64,000 bases of DNA from Tetragonia tetragonoides (lineage: Eukaryota; Streptophyta; Magnoliopsida; Caryophyllales; Aizoaceae): positions 9,644,001-9,708,000 of the forward strand of contig CM076147.1 of NCBI GenBank assembly GCA_038025085.1, given 5' to 3'. Positions 1 through 12,800 of the stretch are shown piece by piece (within the stretch, counting starts at the first letter, position 1; each line of letters starts with the position of its first letter). Both the position numbers and the translations under genes were made by a program. The notes below the pieces were generated by a model. That model worked only from the letters and a program-made list of their open reading frames with translations. It had not been told where the DNA came from and searched no databases.

Positions 1-250
1 CCAATGATACAAACCTTGAAAGAGTTTTTATTGTTGACACATCATTAAAATTAAAACCTCAATATACAAACCTTTATGTTGTAATGTTACAAATCTCTAA
101 GAGGGTTTTTGTATGTGACACATCATAACCTATAAACCAGGTTTGTCTAGACAAACCGGTTTGTACAAACCTGAAGTTTATAGGTTCATCACTATGGGGA
201 GGAGGTTTTTATTAAAGGTTTTTGTTTCACAAACCTCCCAAAAAAACCTT
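1..250. repeat. AT-rich dispersed-repeat fragment, possible MITE end
   Basis: There is no coding potential. Short variants of an AAACCT/GGTTTGT word recur on both strands, and the stretch ends in TTGGAGATGCTCTTAG, a type of end often seen in plant MITEs. The left end lies outside the window, so neither terminal repeats nor a target duplication can be checked. Confidence 0.3.
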
Positions 251-876
251 GTGTTGGAGATGCTCTTAGAAAGGAAAAATCCGAGTCCGAATCCGAAATA
301 AAAAAATCCTTGTTCGAATCTAATTAGAAGACTCTGACTCCAATATGGATGCTAGGTAAAATCAATCAGGTTCTGATCTCACTTTGAATATCAAATTTAT
401 TTATTTATTTATTTTTAAAAAAATATATTAATGCTCCTTAATCGAAGGTTATTCGAATTCGAAGCTGACTTGAGAATCCGTTTAGTATCCAAAACGATTT
501 CGGATTTAGCAAATCCACTTCGAATTCGATAAACTTCCAAAAGTAAGGTTGTTTGCTTCATGATCTGAACCATGAACTAGTTAACTTGGTCCGAATCAAC
601 CCGGATATCATGTCATTTGGTCCAATCCATGATCCACCTTTTTCCCGACAAAAAGGATTCACGGTCCGACCATGACCGAATAGCTTGAACCATGGACAAC
701 AATTATATAGTCAAGTAGTAGATTAGTCCTTATAATTATAACAATATATATTATTATCATGATTATTATAATAATGACTATTATATATTACTAATATTAT
801 TTTTTAATTTACAATTATTATGATTATAATAATAATAACAACATTTATTATAATGATAATAAGAATTATAATTGTT

Positions 877-918
<42 letters not shown>

Positions 919-960
919 TATTTTTTATTACTATTAAAAAAACTTTTAAAAATACAAAAT
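251..960. other. AT-rich intergenic DNA with an (AAT)n microsatellite
   Basis: No gene is seen. Bases 700-960 are almost pure A/T, built from ATTATAAT-like words, and include an (AAT)n run at about 878-917. The AT block leads straight into the repeat at 960-1110, the same arrangement as near 35.0-35.5 kb. Confidence 0.6.
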
Positions 961-1115
961 TTGGGCAAAACTGGTTGCAATTGGGGAGTATAACTGAAAA
1001 TTGAGGATAAGTGGACAACTGGGCCCAATTATTAGAGGTAATTTGGGACAATTGAGGGTAACTAGAAAACAGTTGAAAATAACACGCCTTTAGTCTTTGC
1101 CGTATGACATAATAT
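960..1115 (-). repeat. Dispersed repeat with CAATTG-rich words, copy 1
   Basis: Read on the minus strand this resembles 35,028-35,175 on the plus strand. Both contain CAACTGTTTT, CCTCAATTGTCC or CCCCAATTATCC, GCAACCAGTT or GTAACCAACT, and end in a CAAATTTTG-like tail next to AT-rich (AAT)n DNA. This makes it a dispersed repeat family; the class is unknown. Confidence 0.5.
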
Positions 1116-1960
1116 AAAATCATTAAGTCTCTAATGATCGAGCTGGCCTCAAGGTGAGTCCACCTCTATAGTCAAGCATGACGTCATCATGCTTGTATGA
1201 GGTGCCTTGCCTTTGTTAGGTTCCGCCCTCTTTACCTTGTATTTAGATGCTTTCCTTTAAGCTTTCTAGTTCTTATTACGTTTACCTTGTGGAGGTGAAC
1301 ATTGAGTATGGAAGTTGTGCATACTTGATGTTTACCTTCTAGGGGTAAACGTTGAGTATGCGCGTTGTGACTTGTGCACACTTGACATCTATTATTGTCA
1401 GGTGTATTTAACCATATAAGCCTTTTTATGGGGTAGCATGATATTGACTTAGATCTAGCTTGCCTCCAAAACTGTATATGTACTATCAATTCTAGCTTCT
1501 TGTTGTCATTAATTTGATTGCTCGTGTCGATCCACTACACTCGTCCTTCCCCAATGGAAAACCTCGTCCCTCACAGGACTCATCCTTCTATCCTTCTTTT
1601 GTGTCTACAGTCTACGTACACCTCAAGACGTTCCTTGTGTACGATATACACTCTTACCATTAGAAGACAAGAGTGTGCCGCACGTTTCGCGTCTAGAAAA
1701 GGCGAACCGTGACACGCCTCACCTTAAAACCGTCTTATACGAGTGTTTTTGTGAATATCTTGAACCATCACTTGCATTAGTTTCTCATCTCATTCCACCA
1801 CTTCATAGGACCACACCATAGTCCCTCAAAACTTGATAAAATTACAAATTTATAGTTAAATTTAAGCTTATCGTTATTCGAAAACACATTAGAGAGGCAT
1901 TCAAAATCCATGAGTAACATCATAGCCAAATCAATTCTCAAGTACATTCAAAAATTAGAG
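1116..1960. other. Intergenic DNA, no gene seen
   Basis: No conserved protein is recognised. At 1140-1200 lies GGCCTCAAGGTGAG followed by a CTTGTATGAGG word, related to the arms of the foldback at 24.74-24.84 kb. At 1250-1390 the words GTTTACCTTNNNNNGGTGAAC and TTGAGTATG repeat locally. The rest is featureless. Confidence 0.5.
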
Positions 1961-2245
1961 TTGGCAAAAACTGACCCGACCTGATGACCGGCTTGCTACA
2001 GACCCAACCGAACTCGATCCGAAATATTCAAACCCGAAATGACCCGACCCATTTTAACCCGAGAGAAGACCCAATCCGTTTTGACCCGAGATCGAAATGA
2101 CCCTACTCGAATACGAAAATTTTGAGACAACATTTGTCAAACCGTTGGATAGCCCGAACCCGATAATGATCCAAATTTTTCGACCCGTATTAAACCGATC
2201 GTATCCAACCCGACCGGCCCGACCCATTTACCAGGTCCAGGTCTA
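1961..2245. repeat. ACCCGA-rich repeat cluster
   Basis: Variants of TGACCCGACCC, AACCCGA and GACCCGAGA recur about a dozen times over 280 bp with no reading frame kept, so this is non-coding repetitive DNA. It may be the core of a non-autonomous element, but I found no clear terminal repeats or target duplication. Confidence 0.45.
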
Positions 2246-2439
2246 TTCAAAATGGACACAAAATCGTTGAATGCATCAAAATACATAGAAGAAAATCCGG
2301 TGAGCAACAAGCACACAAGGAAACACAAAGGCAAAAAACAATGAGAGAGAGAGAATAAGAAGGCACACGGATTGATGAAGTGGCAATCCGATGATAAATG
2401 AAATTTCAAATCCGCGCCTAAAATCCTAAACCCTTCTCA

Positions 2440-2650
2440 ACTCTATCATATTTGCACTTCACTCGCGTATATCGAATTTCCCCATTCATTTCCCAATTTC
2501 CCACTACACCCTTATACACACACGAGACCCTCCTTTTCCCTTTTATTTTATCCCCCTCTCACCCCTTCTCATCACCTTCATTTCATCCTCATCTCAAACA
2601 GCATCTCATTTTCTCTCTCTTCTTCCCCCCTCAAACCCTAACCCTAGGTA
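2440..2650 (+). promoter_or_regulatory. HMGB promoter/5'UTR with telo-box
   Basis: Upstream of the HMGB start is a pyrimidine-rich tract (CTCTCTCTTCTTCCCCCC) followed by AAACCCTAACCCTAGG at about 2634-2648. AAACCCTA is the plant telo-box, common just downstream of transcription starts in highly expressed housekeeping and chromatin genes. A TTTTATTTTATCC stretch near 2540 might be a weak TATA element. The transcription start cannot be fixed from sequence. Confidence 0.55.
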
Positions 2651-2736
2651 ACCTAACCTCACGCCGTTATTCCTTTGTTTTTTTCGCGATTTTCATCGAT
2701 TTTTGCTCTGTTTTTGCGTTGATCTGATCGTTTTTT

Positions 2737-2788
<52 letters not shown>

Positions 2789-2797
2789 TTGTTGCAG
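2648..2797 (+). other. Probable 5'UTR intron of HMGB with (GTT)n microsatellite
   Basis: A good donor (CTAG|GTAACC) and acceptor (TTGTTGCAG|TTAATT) bracket a T-rich 150-bp stretch ending ten bases before the ATG. The 3' half is a (GTT)n microsatellite of about 16 units (2737-2786) that replaces the usual polypyrimidine tract. The intron is inferred from splice consensus and composition only. Confidence 0.5.
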
Positions 2798-2806
2798 TTA
2801 ATTATC

Positions 2807-4033
2807 ATGAAGGGAGGCAAATCGAAAGCTGAGGCGAAAAGCAGGTTAGTTTCAATTTTGTGTATTTTGACCTAGATATAGTTTCTGATTCGTTTTGTTC
2901 ATAGCAAAATCGAGATTCGTAGCTTTGTTTTCGTTTTCTAGATCTAAGATCTTCATGTGTTTTTGGTAATAATTGAGCTGAAATTGATCGAATCTTGCTT
3001 TGTATTTTTGTTTTAGTCTCTCTGTAAAGAAGGGAGCGACAATTAAGAAAGGAAAGCCAGCAAAGGATCCTAACAAGCCTAAGAGGCCTCCTAGTGCCTT
3101 CTTTGTCTTCATGTATTAACCTAAACCTTGCTCTTTTTTGATTTTTCGATGATTAATTGATATTGAATTTTGCTTGTTGAATTGACTTTCTTCAAACGAT
3201 TTACTTGAATTTATTGTGTATTTTTGCAATTTTTAGGGAGGAATTTAGAGTGACTTACAAGCAAAAGCACCCTAACAACAAATCTGTTGCTGCTGTGAGT
3301 ATTTTTCTTCATGAATTTTTAGCTGTTCGGTAAAGAATTGATTTTGCATCCGAATTTGATTTTTATGGTTATTTACTCTGGTTCTTTTTTGTTGATATAT
3401 TGTGAAATTGTTATATTGATTAATTAGGTTGGGAAAGCTGGTGGTGAAAAGTGGAAGTCCTTAACTGATGCTGTAAGTTTGCTTGTTATCAGTTCAATGA
3501 CATATTTGCATGATTGCTCAATTTTATATTTATTTTTGGTCAATTGGTTTGGTCAAAATTTTATTTAAAGTAGTTGTATTAATTTGGTGTTTTATTTTCT
3601 CCTTAATTCAGGAGAAGCTTCCTTACCAAAAGCAGGCAGAGAAAAGGAAAGCTGATTATGAGAAGAACATGAATACCTACAACAAGAGATTGGTATTGTG
3701 CTCTTCTTTCGCCTTTTGATTGTAAAGCTTAGGATTAACAAACTATGGAAATAGTTAGTATTTTGGTCTAAGTTTGACGTGCTATTATTTTGTGGGGAAA
3801 ATATAGGCTGAAGGTACTAACCACGAAGAAGAGGAAGAGGAGTCTGATAAGTCTAGGTCTGAGGTTAATGATGACGACGACGATGATGATGGCAGTGGCG
3901 AGGTAATACTATTTCATCTCGATTTGATGTAGTTTGATGGATTTGATATTTTGGTTTGTACTTTCTGATCGTCTTAGTTGTTGATTGGGTGCCGTCTTTT
4001 GTGTTTGAACAGGAGGACGAGGATGATGATTAG
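2807..4033 (+). CDS. HMGB: High mobility group B (HMGB) chromatin protein, seven exons, 144 aa
   Basis: Coding exons are 2807-2844, 3017-3112, 3237-3294, 3428-3472, 3612-3692, 3807-3902 and 4013-4033, all with GT..AG borders and consistent phases, giving 144 residues. The layout is classic plant HMGB: a short basic N-terminus, one HMG box (about residues 33-104) opening with DPNKPKRPPSAFFVFM and containing GKAGGEKWKSLTDAEK and YEKNMNTYNKRL, then an acidic tail of Asp/Glu runs. Such proteins bind and bend DNA without sequence specificity and act in the nucleus as chromatin architectural factors. Size and single box fit the Arabidopsis HMGB2/HMGB3 group. The start has no competing upstream ATG in frame. 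The Asp-rich tail is encoded by a GAC/GAT run that could vary in length. Intact; family assignment is firm, the exact orthologue is not. Confidence 0.95.
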
Positions 4034-6635
4034 GTGTCTCTGTGGAGATGGATGCCTATCAAGAGGTCTTTTATGCTGTTGGAACGCCTCTTTTTGATTG
4101 GCAGTATAAAAAAAATGTGGGTAGTTCATATAAGGGGAGGAAAAATCATCTCTCTGTATCTTAGCTTGACATGATTTAGCGTTGGTCTCTGCCTTGTAGA
4201 GCAAGTAGTGATTTGCTTTTGGTGTAGTTAAATATGATTAATATCGCTTTTGTTTAGCTGAATCATGATAGTTGCTTCTCTTGGTGTACGTAATCCCATG
4301 CTCTTGTCAATCTGCTTCAACTTTGCAACCATGGTTTCTCGTCGTTATATTTGTTGCTTCTAGTGATTTTTCTAAATTCGTTCAGGTTCTTTGTTTGTCT
4401 GTACTTCATGAGGCGGGATTTTGACGATAACAGGACCTGAAATTGCGTGTTTGATTGTCTGTATGTGTGTGGAAACAGTGACTGTTACTCTCTTATCTTC
4501 AATTTTGAGTGCTAGCAAGTATGAAAGCTTTTGCTTGCTGAAACTGAATGGTAGTGATATTGATTAATGATCTTGGTTAAGGTGTTGTCGAAGTGTAGAC
4601 GATGATTAGGGTTGAGCTGTAGTTTTTGTTTAAATCTGGCTTTGTTGGATTAATAGGGTATAACTAGTGTTTGATTAATATTGTTTTGTTCTTGTGGTAT
4701 GGTATGCCTCTGTGGGCGGTGTGGTTGAGTTTTGTACTGAAAGGATGCTTGAGTTCCGTAGCTGTGTTGCTATGTCATCTAGAGTGAAGTGAAATGTTAT
4801 TGTTTGTTAATTACTTCTATTACATAGTTCGTGCATTATTGGTGTCATACCTGTTAATATCTGTTTGTTTCATCGATGTCTACCTGATATATAGCCCATA
4901 GATCTTATGATATGCTTCGCAAGGCTTCCGATCTCCACTTCGTGTACTCAGACATTGTGTGGTGCTTTGTTTCTGTTTTCCAGATTTAATTGCCTGCTTA
5001 AACAGGTAAATGTGATTTTCGCTAATTACTTCGATTACGTGTGCATTGAAGATCCCTGTTAATATCTGCTTGTTCTATATTGTGAGGTGACTTGTTTCTT
5101 TTTCCAGTTTTTGTTGCTGCTTAAAAAGGTCAATTCCATTTTCTCATTTAATCAAAGCCATGCGTGTTTGTGACTGATACTGACTTGTATTAGGAGAAAA
5201 TTATCCAGGGTCAATCATCATCATCATATATTTAAAAGTGAGAGGTTGAAGATTTGAAGTGTTGTGATTTGTGACCTCGAGTTATTTCTACACAAGATAT
5301 TTATACTTTGATATTGATATTGATATTGATATTGATATTGATATTTTTTCCAAATGGTGTACAAGTGCGATATCTTTTTGACTTGGGGATGCCATTTTGT
5401 GTTCTGATGAGTATGCGATGACCGCGATCACTTTTGTTAAAGCCTGCATTTATGGGTGTTCGGCAAAATGCGCTTTACTACTTGCACGTGCCATCTTTAA
5501 GTAGGCAACAATTGGGTCGTTGTTTTTTGAGACGATTTTATTCGAATAATACCAATTATTATTATATGAAATCATTTGTTCTTTTGATAAACCGTTTCTA
5601 TTGTAGTACTCCCCCCACACCCACACCATTTACTTGTTTTGTTTTGAAGAATGCAAAGCTCAATTCTGCTCCATTTCGTTATGTTCTATAATCTATACAT
5701 GGTATCATTGGTTTGATCAAGTGATAAGTATATAAACATATGGGGAAAATAAGAGTTAGCTTATAAGAAGCTTAATACCCAACAGCCTATCAGTATATAA
5801 ATACATGGGGAATATAACAGTTAGCTTATATAAGAAGCTTTCCCAACAACCCATCAAGTTAACTTAAAAGGGGTTCGAATATTGGGAATGTAAACACTTC
5901 TTAGTTCTTGCTGGGAGTATTTTACTCTTTGTAGGCCAACCCAATGTGAACATATTAGTACTACACCAAGAGGTCTGGGGTTTGAAAATCTAAAATTGGA
6001 TTTTTTATTTATGAAAATAACTAAAAACTAAACCAGTATAAATAAGTTATTACTTGTAGTTAAAAAAGATAGATACTTATTAATTCGATCCGTATTAAAA
6101 ATATATATTCTTAAAATTTAGATATAAAAAATAAATAAAATGATTGAGCAAGAAGTTTGAAATTTGGAAAAATAATGATATAGCCGATTGATTAATTTTT
6201 ATTTGCACTCGTAATGATTTCCCAATCAGGCTCGGGGATACGATCAATAAGCCCATAGAGTGGGGGAAATGAGTTATCGGACTATGAACTCGAATATTTA
6301 TAGAGAAAATGGGGGTGCTACCAATTAAACTACCATACCCTAACATTAAAGGGCCAAAAAAGAAAAGAAAAGGGCATACTCGTAGCCCTAATTTTGATGA
6401 TTAAGTTAATGCTTGTGATAATTGTGTGAATGTTAACTTACATATTAGAGTATTATTTTTGATCATAGCATTAATGTACTATTATTAGTAACGACTCTTG
6501 TTTTATTATTTTATTTACTTTTTATTTTTATTTTGGAAAAGGCGAGTGACTTTTTATTGGGCTAAACTCACATTTGTCTCTGTTTGCGACAGATCCACCC
6601 ATGGCCATGGGCCATACAATGACCAATTGTTATGG
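4034..6635. other. HMGB 3'UTR and intergenic DNA
   Basis: The first 200-300 bases are presumably HMGB 3'UTR. Beyond that no gene is seen. A (TTGATA)n run lies at about 5312-5345, and a tandem of roughly 64 bp containing AGTATATAAA and GTTAGCTTATA lies at 5727-5855. Confidence 0.6.
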
Positions 6636-6652
6636 AAAAGTGAATATTTGTT

Positions 6653-6827
6653 TTTTTGGTTTAATCATAGGTTTACCTAAGTCATTTGGGCCAAGGTTAA
6701 TTCTGTTCGCATTGGGTCGGTCCACGGAAGGGTAAATGGCTCCCACTAAATAATAATTTCCATTCACAAGATTCAAATCCCTCGACCTTGCTTAAGGGAT
6801 GAGAGTGACGTACCACTCATACCAACC
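6653..6827 (-). mobile_element. tRNA-derived SINE with perfect 17-bp target site duplication
   Basis: Read on the minus strand the element starts GGTTGGTATGAGTGGTACG (tRNA box A-like) and continues to GGGATTTGAATCTTG (box B-like), a unique body, and an A-rich tail (AAACCAAAAAA). It is flanked by the same 17 bases, AAAAGTGAATATTTGTT, at 6636-6652 and 6828-6844. A Pol III-type head, A-rich tail and long perfect duplication are diagnostic of a SINE. It shares its head with 7055-7232 and its body with the split copy at 29.8/32.1 kb. Confidence 0.85.
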
Positions 6828-7054
6828 AAAAGTGAATATTTGTTGCTGTTACTATTAACACTTGCTGTTGCCTGTTACTGTGACACTGTGTTACATATAC
6901 ATAGCCCTAAGGAATTGGCGCGAGAAGCAGCTTCCATTTTCTCCCTCTATTGAAGAAGCAGTCAAGCTCGTAGATTAAGGAACAAAAAAGGAGGTAACCT
7001 CTCTAAATTTCACTAGATTGGGATTGTGATGATTAGTTGGGGGGAACCAAGATG

Positions 7055-7232
7055 GGTTGGTGTAGTGGTTCAGTACTTCATCCCTTAAACAAGTGGTTGG
7101 GGGTTCGAATCCTAACTCTTGTGAATGAAAAAAGTCCCTTGGCCAACCCCCTATCGCTTAGTGTGCTGACAGTTGGGACGAGTGAATTACTCACTGTGAT
7201 CGACGGTGGGATACCCTTGGCAAAGGGGGAAT
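7055..7232 (+). mobile_element. tRNA-derived SINE-like element
   Basis: It begins GGTTGGTGTAGTGGTTCAG (box A) and has GGGTTCGAATCCTAACTC (box B) about 30 bases later, then CTTGTGAATG as in the SINE at 6653-6827. The body differs and ends near GCAAAGGGGGAATG. No convincing target duplication or A tail is seen, so the right boundary is approximate. It is not a functional tRNA gene: no anticodon arm or acceptor stem closes. Confidence 0.65.
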
Positions 7233-7239
7233 GAATAGA

Positions 7240-9847
7240 ATTGGTTGGTAACTAAAATTGTGATTAGGGTTTTGATTTTTCCAAATTTACTCATGTTATC
7301 AATTATCATGAATAATAATACTCTTATGAGTCAGTCTTACGGCGGCCAAAAATATCATCAGTTTTTTGGTCTTGAAGGTATCACTTTTCATGTATGGTTG
7401 TATTGCTTTTTTGCTGATGAGTATCACGTCTCATGCATGAGCCCACCTTATATGCGTTTTTGTGTATGATGAATTGATGTTCACCAGTTCTCCCTGTATT
7501 GGCTTGTGGGTATGTTGTATTAATAATGTTTTTATTGATGATAGACCACTTGGATTACATGTTAACTTTTGTGGAGTATACAAAACATAAATTAACTATT
7601 AAGTATTTTGTGTGTGTTTGTTTGCGCGTGCGAGATGTTTTAGGATTCTTATTACCAAAAGAGCAATAAGTACACCTAATAGGCGAAAGGGGGGAGAGGC
7701 ATGCTAGCTACTTATAAACATTCATAGCACAATGTCAAAACATTACAGTAAACTATCAAGATAAACTCTATCAGCTATACTGAGCTTCCTGGGTCTAAAG
7801 CAAGCAATCTAGCCCTGAGAATAAGTTATAATGTCCTGCATGATATTGCATTGCACAGAACACAATCTGTATTATATTGCACAGAACACAATCTGATTCT
7901 GTATCACATTGCACAGAAAATAATCTGTATTACCATGACAAAATCTCATGCTTTGCCGATGATCATTTATCCTTAAACACAGTTGCGAGTTTAGTCTTCA
8001 ATCTGTTCAACTTGTTCGAATACAAGTAGCAGTCCTGCTTAGGAGAATTCCTCCATCAAGCAGCTCCTTTTAGATAAACACCATCAATCCAACGAACCCA
8101 CAGAACGTTTTGTTTAGTGGCCATTGCCCAGATGTGTTGCGTAATCCCAGAGCTGGTAGTTTTTGAAACACAAGTAGTGTTCTCCCTCTTCAAACGTACC
8201 TTTCTCCCCCCCTTCTTCCGACTGATAAAAGAACCTTAACTCGGCAGATCTTAAGTGATTAGCTGCTAACTACTATACTCAATAGGTCTCTGCAGAAATT
8301 TGAGCTAGAAACTATTCTTCTTTTCTAAGATATAGAGTGAGTACATGGTGTCATGTTTTAAGTAAGAAACTCGAATTCAAAGTACTCGAAACTTGTGTCA
8401 CCAACTTTAATGGGAGTCACCCCTCTAAAGTGTACGAATCGACCCTTAGGAGCTAGTCCAAGATCATGCAAGACCTACTCTCTTGGATAAGGCAGGGGGT
8501 TGGGGAAAGAAAGAAAGGAAAGAAATGACAAAGGTAGATTGTAGATGTGAGGTTTAGAATGGCGAGTTAAATAAGAAAGTAGGATGTGGAATAGTAGTTT
8601 AAGGAGTGATGTACTTGTTGCTTTTATTGGTTTTTCGATATACATAATATTTTTGATTCCTTTTCTTTGGCTCCATGCTGGTATTAGCACTTCCTTCATT
8701 TTCACATAACCATCTTTCTGCTAGTTTAAACTTATCGAAGACAAGTCTGCATAAGTTCTGAGCCTCCAAATCCCTCAGGTGGATGGTGGTGTGATTCGTT
8801 CTTGGAATGAAATTATAGTAGAATAAACAAGAGATGCATCTAAGCACGAGGCAGCTTTATATCTGATGTGTAGATCAGTTGAAAGTTCTAACTTCATTCA
8901 TAATGTTAACACTGATGGGGGGTCATTATTCAAATACTATGATAATTTTGTGAGTAATGTTAACACTGATGCCAATATTCATATTCTGGAAGCCTCGCTA
9001 AGACGCTAAGCCTATATGTATTCAAACTTTCTATTGCTGCCATAAGGGAAAGGAAGCCAAGTTTAGGCTTCAATAATTTGATCATGTTGCCTGAAACTAC
9101 ATGTCTTTTAATTTGGAATCAATTATTTCTAGGTTTGTAAACTCTATTCATGGTATTTATAGGTCATTGCTTGCCATGAATGCCAATTATTTCTACGCCA
9201 TTATTTGTTACTAGTTTCCTTCATTCTTCAGACTTAGCAAGTTGTGGTGGTTCCTTGTTTATCGCTAGTAGCATTGATGTGAGAATATGGGACAAATAAG
9301 TAGGAAACAAGTACAATGTAATATGGACCTCTTTTAGACTTTTGCTTTGTGATTTTTGTATGGCAAGAGAGGTTTAGCTTTTCTGCCATATATTGACCAT
9401 TAATATTTTGATTAATTTCATCTTGTGTAAAAATCAATGACAAATTCTAGCAAATCTGATGTTTATGCCTGGATTGATGAAAACTAACGGTTGAGAAGAC
9501 TAGCAAAGTTAGAGTATAGGAACTTAGGAAGTGAATGTGATAAGCCTATGTTTGATGTTTGGATATTTGGTTAGTACATATGTTCTTGGAGTCTTGCAAA
9601 GGTTCTGAGCAAGCTCTTACATTTTGCATGGACGGCACCATGTACACCCTATTAATGCAGCAACCTGGATTCCTACTCCCTATTTATGCAGCAACCTGGA
9701 TTCCTACTTTTATGACTATGTCTTATTAGTTAAATTGATGGTATTTCATAACTTTTCCTTGCTTCAAATGTATCTTGATAATTACCTCCTTTTATTCTTG
9801 CTTAGCTGCTAATAAGAACGAGAAATAGTAAGCTGTTCACAGCTAAT
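7240..9847. other. Intergenic DNA, no gene recognised
   Basis: No recognisable protein on either strand. TTGCACAGAA(C/A)A(C/T)AATCTG occurs three times at about 7852-7935. A 20-base word GCAGCAACCTGGATTCCTAC is repeated at about 9657 and 9688, just upstream of the PDCD2-type gene, perhaps in its leader. Confidence 0.5.
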
Positions 9848-12800
9848 ATGAGTGAAGATTCTTCATCAAATTGTAACAGACTCATTGCATCATCTAATAA
9901 TGATAAATTTGAGGATAAGAATGCTATAATTGAGGAGGATGATGAAGTTGGTGATGAGGGTAACGAAGATCTGAAACTAGGTGTGGTTAAAAGCCCGCAT
10001 GATCCTCGGTCTCTTTATCCAAAGTCATTACTTTCCAAAGCTGGAGGTGTACCGGTACTTGTTTCTCTCTTGAATTGTCATGACATGTCTTTCTCTTTCT
10101 CAAAACTCAACTTTGAAGTGCCTAGAGACTGAAGTTGCATTGATTCTTGTTGTTCTCGATAAGGAAAACCGATGGAAGTGACATTATGTGATTCTCTTCT
10201 TTTAGGCTTGGTTAGATCCAATTAATCTGCCGTCAGGAAGGTCTAGTATCTGTGGCTTCTGCGAAAAACCTTTACAGTATATTCTTCAGGTACATGTTTC
10301 TTGCTAGTTAGCTTCATTTCCTTTTATTTCTAGTATATATGATGTGAGGATCAATCCTTCTTAGTACAGTACAGCTTTTTTGCTCAGCTATGCACTGTGC
10401 CCTTTGAGCATATGCCTGATGTCAGGATCACATATCCTTCTTATTAGTACAGCTAGTTTTATACGTATGTCCTCTGCCCTTCGGGTGTATGCCTTTTGAG
10501 TATAAATCACCCATAATTTTGGCATTTTATTTTTGTTTTTATTTTTATTGTTTTTGTAAAACCATTCCTAACTGACAACCTTTTCTGGAACCACTTTTAG
10601 GTGCATCTTAGTTATTCCCTAGCTGATTCCTTACAAGTCCCTGGTGTTCTTAACGCTATTATATGCATAGAATTAGGGGCAGAAGGAAGTTCATTCAAAA
10701 AAACGTGGTGTATCGTAATTTAAAAATGTTTAGGCCTTTTAGGGTGTTGAAGTTAATGCAAAACACACTTATAGGTGTTGGGAAAAGGTTTTAAATCAGG
10801 TGTATTTGGGAAAAGGTTTTAAATCAGGTGTATTTGGGAAAAGTGCCTACACCTACAGGTGGTTTGGACAAAAGACCCTAATCTCTTTTACCTGAGCCTT
10901 TGTGCGCAAATTTGCAATCTAGCCATTGAGGAGGAAATTATGAAGAGCTGTTCATAACAATTGAATCAGTGTAAGCATATTATAGAAATATTGTTTGTCA
11001 CTGACACCTTTAAAGTAAATTCTTGGTACTTCTTCTAGAGCAGGAAAAGAATTCAAGAGAAGGATAAAGTACGCATGGTGATCAGTTCCATCCTGGTGAT
11101 GATTTGGACACGTTGAGCTAATGTTAAACCTTAACATTGAGCCACATTAAATTTGAACAAGAGGACCCTACAAAAGAAAATCATAGGCTAAATTGTGTCT
11201 CTCTGATGTTCAGGTTACTTAAGCTACGCATGTATTATTGAGCAGTAACTTCGATGGAGCTAAACTTTCTTCTGGAACCATTATTCAGTTGGACTTGAGT
11301 TCGTGTCTTCTGTATCTTGTAATTGCAATAGTGATGAAAACATTTCTTGATGGGAGAGCAAAACAAAAATGAGAACCTTGATTCATTAAAGTCATGACAA
11401 TAGATTAGAAACAACTTTTCCCTCTTTGGAAATCCTAGGATAAGTTTATTTTCTATGCATTTGAAGATCTGGATTTTCTTGACTTAATTGATGTCCAGGT
11501 TTATGCACCAACCGCTGAGGAGTCTGCATATCATCGAACAATATTTGTTTTTTACGTGTCTCGATATGGAATGTCTTCAAAAGGATCAAGTTGAGCAGCA
11601 AAAGTGTTGTACGCAGAAGACATACAAGAGGTACTACTAATTATGTTATCATTTCTAATTAGTAGTGGCCATGAGTTTCTGATGTTTGGGTTTTCATGTG
11701 CTGCATTTGTGTTCTTGAGATACAGAAGTGTGAAGGTATTCCGTTGTCAACTTACCCTCCACAATCCTTTCTACCCAAGTGAAAACTTAGGAGATAACAG
11801 GTTTAACAAACCTTCTGTAGGTAATGTAGCATACTCTCTGAGTGAGTTGTCAAGTTTTGTCATGCACTTTTCTTTTTTTTACTGTTTTCTTCGACAGTAG
11901 TATAATTGTAGGATCAAAAAGTTTGGTTCCTGAAAAGAACTGTAGTATCTAACTCTGAGCTAGAATTCACAGAGATGAAGTAAGTGATTGTTGGGTGGGA
12001 AATAGGAAACTAGCAGTCACAAAGATTCCACCTTACTTTCATTCCTAGAAATATTCACACTTCATAAGTTGTTCGTTGATGTATTATTCTTGATCCAGCG
12101 ATACTTTGTTCGTGGTGTGGCACCTGGAAGGGGCAGCAAGTATGTAGTGGTTGTAGAAGCGTACGATATTGCTCCAAAAGTCATCAGGTCGTCGGGATAC
12201 TTGCATTCTGTTGTATACATTCCTATCTAATTTGAAACTTTTATGAGTTTAAAATTTAAAGATATGCTGCTCATATCATTTCATCCTTCTAAACAGACTA
12301 GTCACTGGCAGGATACTTCAGGTCATAAAGCTGATTGTCAGAAGCCCATCATCAGTTCTCAGTCATTGAGCAATACTTGCAATAACGGTCCATCTACTTT
12401 GGCAGAGAGGCCAAAAGGTCAGATAGATGGATGATCCTCCCACTTTTTTCCGAGTGGCATTCATGTACTCTTGTTTGATATCTAGATGTTGCTCCTCAGC
12501 AACATTTTCTGTCCAGAGATTGATTCATTCATTTATCAGTCTGCAATGAGAATAATCATGGTTCAACCATTGATTTTTTTTTTCCTTCTTTTTTTCTTGA
12601 TGTCATAACAGCTGCAAGCAACACGTTATGGCCTGAATATGAAATTGAGACATATCAAGGTGAGTATAATTCTGATACAGAATCTTGTGAGGGCCATAGC
12701 AGTGCTAGTTCATTAAAGCAGCAAGATCAAATGGATGATAAGGATGACTTTGAGGTTGGTGCAACTTTAATCTCTTCAACTAAACTATTAAAGCATCTTT

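Noticed and set aside
2634..2648. Interstitial telomere repeat
   Set aside because: Only two AACCCTA-type units at a promoter; better explained as a telo-box.
7055..7140. Possible tRNA gene
   Set aside because: Boxes A and B are present but acceptor and anticodon stems do not pair and the sequence continues into a SINE body.
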